Positions 1-7,489 of a stretch of 11,979 bases of DNA are shown in pieces (position 1 is the first letter of the stretch; each line of letters opens with the position of its first letter). The notes under the pieces were generated by a model. That model saw nothing but the letters and a program-made list of their open reading frames with translations, was not told the DNA's origin and searched no databases. Origin of the DNA: Planctomycetota bacterium (GTDB lineage: Bacteria > Planctomycetota > GCA-002687715 > DRQF01); NCBI GenBank assembly GCA_015485455.1, contig WFTN01000114.1:1-11979 (forward strand), written 5' to 3'. The position numbers were made by a program, and so were the translations under genes.

Positions 1-20
1 GAATGAATGAAAACCTGCCG

Positions 21-49
21 TTGGTTCTCAGATGAGCCCTAATTATAAT
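21..49 (+). promoter_or_regulatory. Candidate sigma70-type promoter of korAB
   Basis: A perfect TATAAT (44-49) lies 17 bases after TTGGTT (21-26, three of six matches to TTGACA). Transcription would start near base 56, giving a leader of about 135 bases to the preferred korA ATG. The -10 box is strong and the -35 weak. This is sequence matching only; start-site mapping would settle it. Confidence 0.5.
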
Positions 50-55
50 CGTCCG

Positions 56-76
56 CTCGTTTCCCTGCGGGACGAG
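56..76 (+). other. Short stem-loop at the predicted 5' end of the korAB mRNA
   Basis: CTCG (56-59) pairs with CGAG (73-76), and TCCC (62-65) pairs with GGGA (69-72). This leaves a TT bulge and a TGC loop. The hairpin starts almost exactly where transcription from the TATAAT box at 44-49 should begin, so it could act as a 5' stability element. No poly-T follows, so it is not an intrinsic terminator of an upstream gene. Confidence 0.35.
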
Positions 77-191
77 TCATACGTTGACTATTTTCTTCTC
101 TAAGAGGAGTTCGATCTCGGGGCAGTCCGCACAAACCTCTAATTCAAAACGGTTTATGCCAGACGAACCAGGATCGGCAGCAGTTCACACC

Positions 192-2057
192 ATGAACTCC
201 GAGAACAATGACGGCCACCAGGTCGAGACCATCAAACAAGCCACGATCCGCTTTGCCGGTGACTCTGGCGATGGAATGCAAATCACCGGTACCCAATTCA
301 CCAACACTTCTGCGATTTTTGGCAACGATCTTGCCACCTTCCCAGATTATCCTGCGGAGATTCGCGCTCCAGCTGGAACGATCCCTGGTGTTTCTGGTTT
401 TCAAGTTCGTTTTTCGAGTTTTGACATCCATACGCCGGGAGACCAGCCGGATGTCCTGATCGCCATGAACCCGGCGGCTCTCAAGACCAACCTCAAGGAT
501 CTGAAGCCCGGTGGCATCGTCATCATCAACAGTGATAATTTCGAAAAGGGCGACTTGCAAAAAGCCAAGTACGAAGTCAGTCCCCTCGAAGACAGCACCC
601 TCGATGGCTACCGAGCTGTCAAAGTGCCCCTCAACAAACTCACCAAAGAAACGCTGAAAGACCACGGTTTGGGGCCCAAGGTTGTCATGCGCTGCAAGAA
701 CTTCTTCGCTCTCGGTATTGTCTATTGGCTCTACCAGCGGCCAATGGAAACCACCATTAGCTACCTTGACCGAGAATTCGGTCAGAAGAAGAAGCGGCCG
801 GAAATTGCCGCTGCCAACATTGCCGTCCTGAAAGCGGGTTACAACTACGCCGACATCACCGGCGAGTTCCAATCCCAATACGAGGTGCCCAAGGCCAAGT
901 TGACTCCTGGTACCTACCGTAACATTCAGGGCAACATGGCAGTTGGCTTGGGGCTCATTGCCGCCAGTTTGCAGGCAAAGTTGCCACTTTTCTTGGGCTC
1001 GTACCCCATCACCCCAGCGACAGATATCTTGCAGCAGCTCGCGGCCTATAAGAACTTTGGCGTGGTAACATTCCAAGCAGAAGACGAAATCGCTGGCATT
1101 TGCTCCGCTATTGGCGCGTCCTTCGCCGGTAGTTTTGCAGTCACAACCACCAGTGGACCAGGCATTGCCCTTAAGTCAGAAGCCATGAACTTGGCGGTCA
1201 TGACAGAGCTGCCTTTGGTCATCGTCAATGTTCAAAGAGGCGGACCTTCCACTGGTATGCCAACAAAGACAGAGCAATCTGACCTTCTTCAATGCCTCTA
1301 CGGTCGAAACGGTGATAGTCCAATTCCTGTCGTCGCATCTTGCTCTTCATCGGAAGCTTTCGACGCCACCATTGAAGCCAGTCGAATCGCCCTCAAATAC
1401 ATGACTCCTGTGGTACTTCTCACCGATGGTTACATTGCCAACGGTGCTGAGCCATGGCTCTTGCCCGATTTGGACACATTGCCAAACTTAGAAGTCAACC
1501 GTCCAACTGAAGCCGACAAAGAGACTTATCAGCCATATGGCCGCGATGAAACAACTCTGGCTCGTCCATGGGCAGTCCCAGGAACACCGGGCTTGCAACA
1601 CCGCATCGGCGGTTTGGAAAAAGAGGACCTCAGCGGCAACGTCTGCTACGACCCAAGTAACCATCAGAAGATGACCGATCTTCGCATGGAAAAGGTCGAG
1701 CGTATCGCCAACGACATCCCAGAGTTCTCTTTGATGGCCGGTAGCACAGACGACAAAGTCTTGGTCTTAGGTTGGGGCTCAACCTTGGGTGCCATCACAG
1801 CCGCGGTCGAAGAACTACGGACCGCTGGCCGCTCCGTTGCTCAAGCTCACCTCCGCCACCTTAACCCCTTCCCGAAGGGGCTGGCTGAGACGCTTGCCAA
1901 GTTCGATCACGTCATCGTGCCAGAAATGAACAAGGGTCAGTTGTCGCTTGTGTTGCAGGGTAAGACTTGCATCCAAGTCGAGTCCTTCACCAAAGTGACA
2001 GGGCTTCCATTCATGACCAACGAAATCATCGCAAAAGTCAACGAGTACCTGGGGTAA
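192..2057 (+). CDS. korA: 2-oxoacid:ferredoxin oxidoreductase, fused gamma-alpha subunit (probably 2-oxoglutarate)
   Basis: This is the large subunit of a thiamine-diphosphate enzyme that converts a 2-oxoacid plus CoA to acyl-CoA and CO2 and reduces ferredoxin, cytoplasmic and linked to the TCA cycle. Residues about 15-225 form the gamma domain, opening with the motif FAGDSGDGMQ (21-30). Residues about 245 onward form the alpha domain, with YPITPAT (271-277), the conserved acidic QAEDE (295-299), SGPG (321-324) and QRGGPSTG (348-355). The C-terminal PEMNKGQ (577-583) belongs to the domain that closes the active site. The fused order and 621-residue length fit the two-subunit KorA type. The frame stays open back to a TTG at 84 and has another ATG at 156. 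I prefer ATG 192 because the family domain begins soon after it, although its ribosome binding site is weak. korB follows after 4 bases. Substrate choice (2-oxoglutarate over pyruvate) is inferred from the architecture. Confidence 0.92.
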   Translation: MNSENNDGHQVETIKQATIRFAGDSGDGMQITGTQFTNTSAIFGNDLATFPDYPAEIRAPAGTIPGVSGFQVRFSSFDIHTPGDQPDVLIAMNPAALKTNLKDLKPGGIVIINSDNFEKGDLQKAKYEVSPLEDSTLDGYRAVKVPLNKLTKETLKDHGLGPKVVMRCKNFFALGIVYWLYQRPMETTISYLDREFGQKKKRPEIAAANIAVLKAGYNYADITGEFQSQYEVPKAKLTPGTYRNIQGNMAVGLGLIAASLQAKLPLFLGSYPITPATDILQQLAAYKNFGVVTFQAEDEIAGICSAIGASFAGSFAVTTTSGPGIALKSEAMNLAVMTELPLVIVNVQRGGPSTGMPTKTEQSDLLQCLYGRNGDSPIPVVASCSSSEAFDATIEASRIALKYMTPVVLLTDGYIANGAEPWLLPDLDTLPNLEVNRPTEADKETYQPYGRDETTLARPWAVPGTPGLQHRIGGLEKEDLSGNVCYDPSNHQKMTDLRMEKVERIANDIPEFSLMAGSTDDKVLVLGWGSTLGAITAAVEELRTAGRSVAQAHLRHLNPFPKGLAETLAKFDHVIVPEMNKGQLSLVLQGKTCIQVESFTKVTGLPFMTNEIIAKVNEYLG

Positions 2058-2061
2058 TAAC

Positions 2062-3072
2062 ATGGCTACCGAAACAGCACCTTTGAAGAAAAAAGACTTC
2101 AAAACCGACCAAGACGTGCGCTGGTGTCCAGGGTGTGGCGATTATGCCATCCTCAACTCCATCCAAGCCGTCATGGCAAAATTGGGTCGCAAGAAAGAAG
2201 ATGTGGTCTTCGTGTCAGGCATTGGCTGTTCTAGTCGATTCCCCTACTACATGGAAACCTACGGCTTTCACACCATCCACGGTCGCGCTCCCGCCATTGC
2301 ATCTGGAGTCAAGATCGCCAACCCAGACTTAGATGTTTGGTTGGTGACCGGAGATGGTGATGCCATGTCCATTGGTGGCAACCATTTGATCCATGCTTTA
2401 CGGCGCCGGGTCAATCTTAAGATCCTGATGTTCAACAACAGAATCTACGGTTTGACAAAGGGTCAATACTCTCCCACCAGCCCTTTGGGCAAAGTGACCA
2501 AAACATCCCCCATGGGATCATTGGATACACCGTTTAACCCGATTCACTTGGCCCTGGCATCGAAGGCTTCCTTCATTGCCCGTTCCATTGATGTCATGGG
2601 ACCTCACTTGCAAGACGTCTTGATGCAAGCTGCCCAACACGAAGGCAGCGCCTTCATCGAGATCTTCCAAAACTGCAACATCTTCAACGATGGCGCTTTC
2701 GAACATGTCACAGGTCGCGACGTGCGGGCCGACCAATTGGTCGACCTCCAGCACGGACAAAAGTTGATCTTTGGCAAAGAAAAAGACAAAGCCATTGTCA
2801 TGGATGGCTTCGCACCCAAAGTTGTGCCACTTGCAGGCACCGACGAAGATGCCATCCTCACTTGGGACATGGATGCCAACCCAGCACTGGCCTATTTGCT
2901 GGCAGGCATGGAAGAAGGGGTTATGCCAACTCCCATCGGTGTCTTCCGTAATACCAAGCGCGTATCATTCGACGCCGGTGTTCATCAACAAATCAAGGAA
3001 GCCACTGAAAAGCATGGAAAAGGAGACCTTAAGAGTCTTATCTATGCAGGCGACCTCTGGGAAGTGAAGTAG
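2062..3072 (+). CDS. korB: 2-oxoacid:ferredoxin oxidoreductase beta subunit (TPP- and 4Fe-4S-binding)
   Basis: This is the catalytic partner of KorA; it binds thiamine diphosphate and the iron-sulfur cluster that passes electrons to ferredoxin. WCPGCG (21-26) is the family N-terminal signature. Four cysteines, C22, C25, C56 (GIGCSSR) and C205 (QNCNIFND), are spaced as expected for a single 4Fe-4S cluster in this family. GDGD (97-100) followed by NNRIYG (125-130) and LTKGQ is the Mg-TPP binding motif. The 336-residue length is usual. The ATG sits 4 bases after the korA stop, with GGGG at 2051-2054 as a weak ribosome binding site, so translation is probably coupled. An intrinsic terminator follows. 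No delta (ferredoxin-like) subunit gene lies here, so the electron acceptor must be encoded elsewhere. Confidence 0.94.
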   Translation: MATETAPLKKKDFKTDQDVRWCPGCGDYAILNSIQAVMAKLGRKKEDVVFVSGIGCSSRFPYYMETYGFHTIHGRAPAIASGVKIANPDLDVWLVTGDGDAMSIGGNHLIHALRRRVNLKILMFNNRIYGLTKGQYSPTSPLGKVTKTSPMGSLDTPFNPIHLALASKASFIARSIDVMGPHLQDVLMQAAQHEGSAFIEIFQNCNIFNDGAFEHVTGRDVRADQLVDLQHGQKLIFGKEKDKAIVMDGFAPKVVPLAGTDEDAILTWDMDANPALAYLLAGMEEGVMPTPIGVFRNTKRVSFDAGVHQQIKEATEKHGKGDLKSLIYAGDLWEVK

Positions 3073-3101
3073 CACCAAGTAAGGCCACCGCAAGAAAACC
3101 C

Positions 3102-3142
3102 AAGAGCCATCAGCCGACAGTGCTGGTGGCTCTTTTTCTTTT
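3102..3142 (+). terminator. Intrinsic terminator of the korAB operon
   Basis: Bases 3102-3114 (AAGAGCCATCAGC) pair with 3122-3134 (GCTGGTGGCTCTT) in a 13-bp stem with one G-U wobble. The loop is 7 bases, and a T-rich run (3133-3142, interrupted by one C) follows. It starts 30 bases after the korB stop and separates korAB from the kinase gene. Confidence 0.88.
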
Positions 3143-3240
3143 GCACAGACAGTCATTGCCGATCCCGGCTAACTGACAAAGGACTTCTTAAAGTAATTCG
3201 GCCTACCACTGAAAAAACCGACATGGGAATTTTGTGTTTC

Positions 3241-3270
3241 GTGGCATTTACTGGTCGCTTCACCGATAAT
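3241..3270 (+). promoter_or_regulatory. Candidate promoter of the Ser/Thr kinase gene
   Basis: GTGGCA (3241-3246, four of six matches to TTGACA) is followed 18 bases later by GATAAT (3265-3270, five of six matches to TATAAT). The predicted start, near 3277, falls in the 10-bp palindrome AACAATTGTT (3276-3285), which could be an operator. This start would leave almost no leader for the TTG at 3281 but about 28 bases for the TTG at 3305. Confidence 0.4.
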
Positions 3271-3292
3271 CTATGAACAATTGTTATTGACC

Positions 3293-3297
3293 GGGAG
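3293..3297 (+). promoter_or_regulatory. Ribosome binding site that decides the kinase start
   Basis: GGGAG lies 7 bases before the TTG at 3305, a good Shine-Dalgarno spacing. The earlier in-frame TTG codons at 3281 and 3287 have no comparable motif upstream. I therefore place the start at 3305. Confidence 0.55.
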
Positions 3298-3304
3298 CGC
3301 CTCT

Positions 3305-6300
3305 TTGAGTTCACACAATTCCGACGACACCCCCCCAGAGTTTTCTACCCACGAAAACGATAAAACCGAGTTCGTTTCTCGTGAAGCCGATGCGCTGTCA
3401 GAAGGTGACTCCTCTCTCTTCAAGACCCAGGTGGGAAGCGAATTCCGCTTGGGCCCCTATCGCATCATCAAAGAACTGGGACGAGGCGGCATGGGCATTG
3501 TCTATCTGGCCGAAGACCAAGATCTCAAACGACAAGTTGCTCTCAAGGTCTTGCCGCCGACGTTCGGAACAGCACCCGCCATGTTAGCTCGATTCAAACG
3601 CGAGGCAGAAGTAGCCTCTCGCTTAGATCACCCCAATATCTGCGGCGTGCTGAGGGTCGGAGAAACCGATGGTAAGCACTGGATTGCCATGCGCCATATC
3701 GTCGGAGACGGTCTTGATGAGATGCTCCGAAGCGACGAATCGATGTCACGGTTATCCAGCTCAATCTCCAGCCGCACTGTCGGTGGTATGCCATCAGAGT
3801 TGGCAGCCAAACTCACAACACTCGAGACAGTAGCCAAAGCGCTACAAGTGGCCCACGATGCCGGCGTCGTTCATCGCGATCTCAAGCCAGGGAATATCAT
3901 CGTCAATGAACAACGGGAGCCGGTGGTTTTGGACTTCGGTTTGGCAGTCGATTTACAAGACGGAGACGGGGTCGCTTTAACTCAATCGGGCGACGTCCTG
4001 GGCACCCCTTACTACATGGCACCGGAGCAAATTCGCGGGGAAACGAATCGTGCGGACCATCGGGTCGATATCTGGGCTATGGGCGTGATGCTATTCGAAA
4101 TGGTTACGGGAATTCGGCCATTCGACGGCGCCACTCGAGATGCTCTCTACCGTTCAATCCTTGAAGACGAACCCCCTCAACTCAGAAAGTACCTCCCCCA
4201 TGCTCCCAAAGACTTACAAACAATCATTGAAACTGCCTTAGCGAAGCAAACCGAAAAACGCTACGCATCAGCTTCGGCTCTGGCGGAAGACTTGCGCGCC
4301 CTTATGGAAATCCGCCCCATCCATGCCCGGCCTGTGGGAATCGTGGAGAAAACTGTCAAGATGGCTCGACGGCGTCCCGCTTTGGCAACACTCATTTTGG
4401 CGCTGATAGTCATCCTGCCAACCATCGCCGCTCTGTTGACTTCTCGGGCGAAAGACCAAGAGAAAATCGGCGCCGCATTGGAGCAGGCCCGCACCCAAAT
4501 CAAATCAGAAGTGACCGAAGGAAGACTGAGGGCTGCCCGCTCTGCCCTAGTCGCTGGCCGGCAGATCGCCAAGGAAAGTACATGGCAATCGGACTTGGAA
4601 TCCCGCATCGCTGCCTTGGAGGACGATGAAAAGGCTCGGACGATTCTGTTAGACGACGACAGCGATCCTCAAGGGCACATGGCTGTGAAGTTCCTCAAAA
4701 ACCTCGTCAAGAGAAGGCCAGCAGACACTTCTCCTCACGTTTGGCTGGCACTGGCCTACAGCAAACAAGGTCGCCAGAACAAAGCACGAGAAGAATTAGC
4801 TAAGCTGCCCCAAGGGAAGGTTTACTTAGCCACCTTCAACCTTGATTCCGATGCCCTAGCCAAAGAAGAACCTCAGAGTCACCTGCGCGGCATGTTTGAG
4901 GTGATGCTGCTTTCTATGCGCGGTCGATCCTTGGCATCCTTGCAACGGTTAGAGCGACTTATGGAATCAGGAGCAAACCAACCAGCCCTGGCCTGGGTTG
5001 CGGCAGAGCAGGCAACGCGCATACAGGACTTCCGCGCAGCTTTGGCCTACGCCAGCAAGGCCAAGAGTCTCATGGGTGAACTCACACCACTTCAACTGGG
5101 ACGATATTCCGTGCATCTTCGACGCGCTGGGCTGACGGACTTGGCCCTCAAGAGCGCAGAAGAAGCCCATGCCAGGCTGCCCCAAAACCCCTTCCTTCGT
5201 GTCCATCTGGCAACTGCCTACGCTGATGCTGGTAAGGAAGAACAAGCGGTGGCCGCCTACAAAAGTCTGATTGCAGATGAACCCAATTTAGGCGTGGCCT
5301 ACCGCAACTATGCCAGCGTCCTTATCGAGCAAGAGGAATACCAAGCCGCCCTGTCCATCAGCAAACGATCTATCGAATTGGACAAGACCGACCCAGGTGT
5401 TTGGGTCAACCATGCCGCGGTCCAGCAAAAGCTTGGGAAAAGCAAGGAAGCCCTGGCCTCCCTCGACCAGGCGATTCGTCTACGCCCCAATTTCCCCTTT
5501 GCTATGCACAACCGAGCAACATGCCTCAAAGACCTGGGGCGCTTGGAAGAAGCAAAAGATGCGGCACAAGCAGCCCTCAAACTGAAGCCAGACTATCCTG
5601 AATGCCACTACACCTTGGGTGCAATCTACTTGGCACAAGGAAAAGACGCCGAGGGTTTATCGGCGTTCGAAAAGGCCGCGGAACTCCAACCTTCACTGTC
5701 CATCGTACATGAAGGTATTGGCACGATTCACCTCAGGGCGAATCGATTCGCCAAAGCTCTGACTTCCTACCAAGCGGCCCTCAAGAGCAATCCAACAGCC
5801 CACATGGCATGGGTTCATTTGACACTGGTTTACGAGGGTTTAGGCGATCTCCCAAAAGCCCTTGAAGCTGGAAAGCAAGCCATCATTTTTTATCCCACAG
5901 ACATCCAAGCCAATCTGAACTATGGTTCGGCTCTCATTCACGCTCAGCAGTTGGATGAAGCGATCCATGTCTTCCAGAACCTCTTAGATGTGGCCCCAAA
6001 GGAAGACCGCATCTTCTTGATGTTGGCGACTTTGCTGGCGGCCAAGGACACACCCATGGCCACCGGATTCCTGCTTTGCCTTGAAGGAAGAAAGAGCCCC
6101 TTCTTCCAGCACATTCAGCAATTCACCGAGCCTTTGGTCGCCGGAACTGCCGGCCAAAGCGAAGATCACATCCTGATCCAAGTCTGCCAATTACGCTCCG
6201 AGATCGGCTCGAAGAAACTAAGTGAAGAACAGTCGAAAAGACTGAAGGAGCTAGCTGAACGTTTCGAGACCCTGCCAAAAGGCAAGACGAGTCCCGAACG

Positions 6301-6523
6301 AGCCAGCAATTTGGCGGCGGCTTACACGTTGGCACGACTTCTCGAACAAGAGAGTGCTTGGCCAGGAGAAACGTCCTCGTCGTTGAAAAAGCTCTTAAGC
6401 CAAGAGATTGCTGACCGAGACGCCGCATGGAAGCAATCAGCAGCTGAGATCAAAGAGAACCGTGACCAAGCCGCCCGGAAGATTCGTCAGAGCGCAGGAG
6501 TGCCAGGGAGCAAGCCATCTTAG
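3305..6523 (+). CDS. Transmembrane Ser/Thr protein kinase with C-terminal TPR array
   Basis: This is a PknB-type (Hanks) kinase fused to a TPR tail, 1072 residues from the TTG at 3305. All catalytic elements are present: glycine loop GRGGMG (59-64), ATP-anchoring K81, helix-C E100, HRDLKPGN (190-197) with catalytic D192, DFG (210-212) and APE (239-241), so it should be active. A serine-rich insert (about 143-158, eight serines in 16 residues) sits after the hinge. One membrane segment (about 358-378) follows the basic stretch KMARRR. The positive-inside rule therefore puts the kinase in the cytoplasm and the TPR part outside. Looser TPR-like helices lie at about 475-595, then eight contiguous 34-residue TPR units at 627-898, then a charged helical tail. 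The partner or ligand is unknown. It is flanked by a terminator upstream and a convergent gene downstream, so it is probably monocistronic. Similar kinase-TPR proteins are frequent in Planctomycetota. Confidence 0.9.
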   Translation: MSSHNSDDTPPEFSTHENDKTEFVSREADALSEGDSSLFKTQVGSEFRLGPYRIIKELGRGGMGIVYLAEDQDLKRQVALKVLPPTFGTAPAMLARFKREAEVASRLDHPNICGVLRVGETDGKHWIAMRHIVGDGLDEMLRSDESMSRLSSSISSRTVGGMPSELAAKLTTLETVAKALQVAHDAGVVHRDLKPGNIIVNEQREPVVLDFGLAVDLQDGDGVALTQSGDVLGTPYYMAPEQIRGETNRADHRVDIWAMGVMLFEMVTGIRPFDGATRDALYRSILEDEPPQLRKYLPHAPKDLQTIIETALAKQTEKRYASASALAEDLRALMEIRPIHARPVGIVEKTVKMARRRPALATLILALIVILPTIAALLTSRAKDQEKIGAALEQARTQIKSEVTEGRLRAARSALVAGRQIAKESTWQSDLESRIAALEDDEKARTILLDDDSDPQGHMAVKFLKNLVKRRPADTSPHVWLALAYSKQGRQNKAREELAKLPQGKVYLATFNLDSDALAKEEPQSHLRGMFEVMLLSMRGRSLASLQRLERLMESGANQPALAWVAAEQATRIQDFRAALAYASKAKSLMGELTPLQLGRYSVHLRRAGLTDLALKSAEEAHARLPQNPFLRVHLATAYADAGKEEQAVAAYKSLIADEPNLGVAYRNYASVLIEQEEYQAALSISKRSIELDKTDPGVWVNHAAVQQKLGKSKEALASLDQAIRLRPNFPFAMHNRATCLKDLGRLEEAKDAAQAALKLKPDYPECHYTLGAIYLAQGKDAEGLSAFEKAAELQPSLSIVHEGIGTIHLRANRFAKALTSYQAALKSNPTAHMAWVHLTLVYEGLGDLPKALEAGKQAIIFYPTDIQANLNYGSALIHAQQLDEAIHVFQNLLDVAPKEDRIFLMLATLLAAKDTPMATGFLLCLEGRKSPFFQHIQQFTEPLVAGTAGQSEDHILIQVCQLRSEIGSKKLSEEQSKRLKELAERFETLPKGKTSPERASNLAAAYTLARLLEQESAWPGETSSSLKKLLSQEIADRDAAWKQSAAEIKENRDQAARKIRQSAGVPGSKPS
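5183..5998 (+). repeat. Eight tandem TPR units encoded without gaps
   Basis: Eight units of exactly 102 bases (34 codons) run end to end inside the kinase gene, with no insertions or deletions between them. Most units end in a proline, as in IADEP, IRLRP, LKLKP, AELQP and KSNP. Each unit carries the usual small residues of helix A and the alanine of helix B (for example KEALASLDQAIRLRP). The units differ clearly in sequence, so this is an old protein-level repeat and not a recent DNA duplication. Confidence 0.85.
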
Positions 6524-6666
6524 GTCGATTCATTCATGAGAGCGAGATCGTTGTGTGAGAAAATGCCCCGCAAAGAAGGCTATGAACAACAATGCTTACT
6601 TAGGACTTCTTTTCAGAACACAACACAGCCAGGAGTAGCAGAGTGTCCGCAATCATAACCAGGATT

Positions 6667-6725
6667 ACGACCTCACGTGGATAATCTCTGAGATCTTCTC
6701 TTAGTTCATGGGACCACGTGGTCGT
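6667..6725. repeat. CACGTG-centred inverted repeat between convergent genes
   Basis: ACGAC (6667-6671) plus CACGTGG (6674-6680) can pair with CCACGTG (6714-6720) plus GTCGT (6721-6725). This makes a 12-bp stem with a CT bulge and a 33-base loop. The right arm also contains a perfect 12-bp palindrome, GACCACGTGGTC (6712-6723), and the loop contains ATCTCTGAGAT (6684-6694). It lies between the ends of the kinase and tetR genes. No T-run flanks it on either strand, so a terminator role is uncertain and a protein-binding site is an alternative. Nothing else is supportable in 6524-6734. Confidence 0.45.
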
Positions 6726-6734
6726 GAATTATTC

Positions 6735-7319
6735 TTAGGGTCGGCGAAGTAAGGAAATGCAGCCGTCCATCCGGCTTCGTAGTTCTTCAATGTCATTGTG
6801 GGCCTTGGCGAACATCAAACAGCCTTCGACGTAGGCCATGATCCGTTTGGCACCCTCTTCCGGGTCTACAGCGTCTTCGATTTTGAACTCGGCAATCAGC
6901 TCTTTCACCAAGATGGCCATCCCCGAACAACTATGCTGCATCAACTGGTTGACGTGTTCACCCATACTGGCGTCAGCTTGAGCCACCTCCAAGGCAATGT
7001 TTCCCAGCAAACAACCATGGATATTGTCTGGATCTTCAGCAAGTTCCTGATTTGCCGCCAAGAAAGACTCACAGATGAGATCCAACTTCTCGCGAGCCGA
7101 AACTGGGGTGGCCAACACATGCATCTGCTTCTCGGCCATCAGCATCGAGTAATGGGTGAGGGCCTCTCGGGCTAAAGAGACCTTGGATGGAAAGAAGTGA
7201 TAAAAGGTTCCTTTGTTCACTTCCGCCTCCTGGCAGATCTCCTTGGTGCCCACAGCGGAAAACCCCTTCCGGTAGAAGAGCTTTGTGGCCGCAGCAATCA
7301 ATCGTTCTTTGCTACTCAT
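6735..7319 (-). CDS. TetR/AcrR-family transcriptional repressor of the adjacent MMPL operon
   Basis: This is a 194-residue one-component regulator with an N-terminal DNA-binding domain and a C-terminal ligand and dimer domain. The helix-turn-helix is at about 24-43 (GTKEICQEAEVNKGTFYHFF), and the family signature TFYHFFPSK is clear. The C-terminal half contains HGCLLGN (101-107), a motif resembling the NemR/AcuR-type ligand domain, and six cysteines in all (29, 83, 103, 131, 167, 187). The frame extends to a GTG at 7346, but the ATG at 7319 has GGGAG 8 bases upstream and begins just before the helix-turn-helix, so I chose it. It is divergent from the MMPL gene, with operator-like palindromes between them. 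That arrangement implies repression of both itself and the exporter operon until a ligand, probably a substrate of the pump, binds. The ligand cannot be read from the sequence. Confidence 0.92.
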   Translation of the reverse strand: MSSKERLIAAATKLFYRKGFSAVGTKEICQEAEVNKGTFYHFFPSKVSLAREALTHYSMLMAEKQMHVLATPVSAREKLDLICESFLAANQELAEDPDNIHGCLLGNIALEVAQADASMGEHVNQLMQHSCSGMAILVKELIAEFKIEDAVDPEEGAKRIMAYVEGCLMFAKAHNDIEELRSRMDGCISLLRRP

Positions 7320-7327
7320 ACCGAAGG

Positions 7328-7332
7328 CTCCC
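7328..7332 (-). promoter_or_regulatory. Ribosome binding site of tetR
   Basis: On the minus strand GGGAG lies 8 bases before the ATG whose first base is 7319. This favours that start over the longer GTG start at 7346, which would place the site inside the coding region. Confidence 0.6.
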
Positions 7333-7362
7333 GGAAATCTTTCCACTATTTAGGCCAGACTC

Positions 7363-7379
7363 TTGACTGACCGGTCAGT
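7363..7379. promoter_or_regulatory. Operator-like palindrome O1 at the tetR promoter
   Basis: ACTGACCGGTCAGT (7366-7379) is a perfect 14-bp palindrome of the kind often bound by TetR-family dimers. Read from 7363 it also contains TTGAC-N4-CGGTCA, which recurs at 7491-7505. It covers the predicted start of tetR transcription near 7380, a position suited to autorepression. Confidence 0.7.
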
Positions 7380-7386
7380 TGGCACT

Positions 7387-7415
7387 ATTGTCCGTCGTGC
7401 TGAAGATGCTGTCCA
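7387..7415 (-). promoter_or_regulatory. Candidate tetR promoter
   Basis: On the minus strand TGGACA (7415-7410, five of six matches to TTGACA) is followed after 17 bases by GACAAT (7392-7387, four of six matches to TATAAT). Transcription would start near 7380, at the edge of the palindrome O1, with a leader of about 60 bases before the ATG at 7319. Confidence 0.45.
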
Positions 7416-7425
7416 ACCAAGGCAC

Positions 7426-7444
7426 TGAGGTCTCGTGGACCACA
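7426..7444. promoter_or_regulatory. Possible third inverted repeat in the divergent control region
   Basis: GGTC (7429-7432) and GACC (7438-7441) flank a 5-base centre. TG and CA add two further outer pairs, separated from the core by one A-A mismatch. The half-sites have the opposite orientation to those in O1 and O2 (GACC then GGTC), so this may be unrelated or chance. Confidence 0.2.
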
Positions 7445-7489
7445 AAGCGCGCGAGGTTGGGCGCCGCAGCGCACATTTATTAACAAATC

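Noticed and set aside
84..191. N-terminal extension of KorA from the TTG at 84 as a targeting peptide
   Set aside because: The enzyme is cytoplasmic, the stretch has no hydrophobic core, and the conserved domain begins after 192. It is more likely untranslated leader.
144..1076. 310-codon open frame on the minus strand within korA
   Set aside because: It lies wholly antisense to clear KorA coding sequence, and its translation shows no recognisable domain. It is a shadow of codon bias in korA.
3273..3290. Five-codon ATG frame just before the kinase gene, a possible leader peptide
   Set aside because: It begins before or at the predicted transcription start and lacks a ribosome binding site, so translation is unlikely.
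5183..5998. TPR array as a recent DNA tandem duplication
   Set aside because: Units keep the 102-base period, but their codons and residues differ widely, so it is an old protein repeat.
6563..6658. Small plus-strand frame of 31 codons in the kinase-tetR intergenic region
   Set aside because: No ribosome binding site, no signal or motif, and the length is expected by chance.
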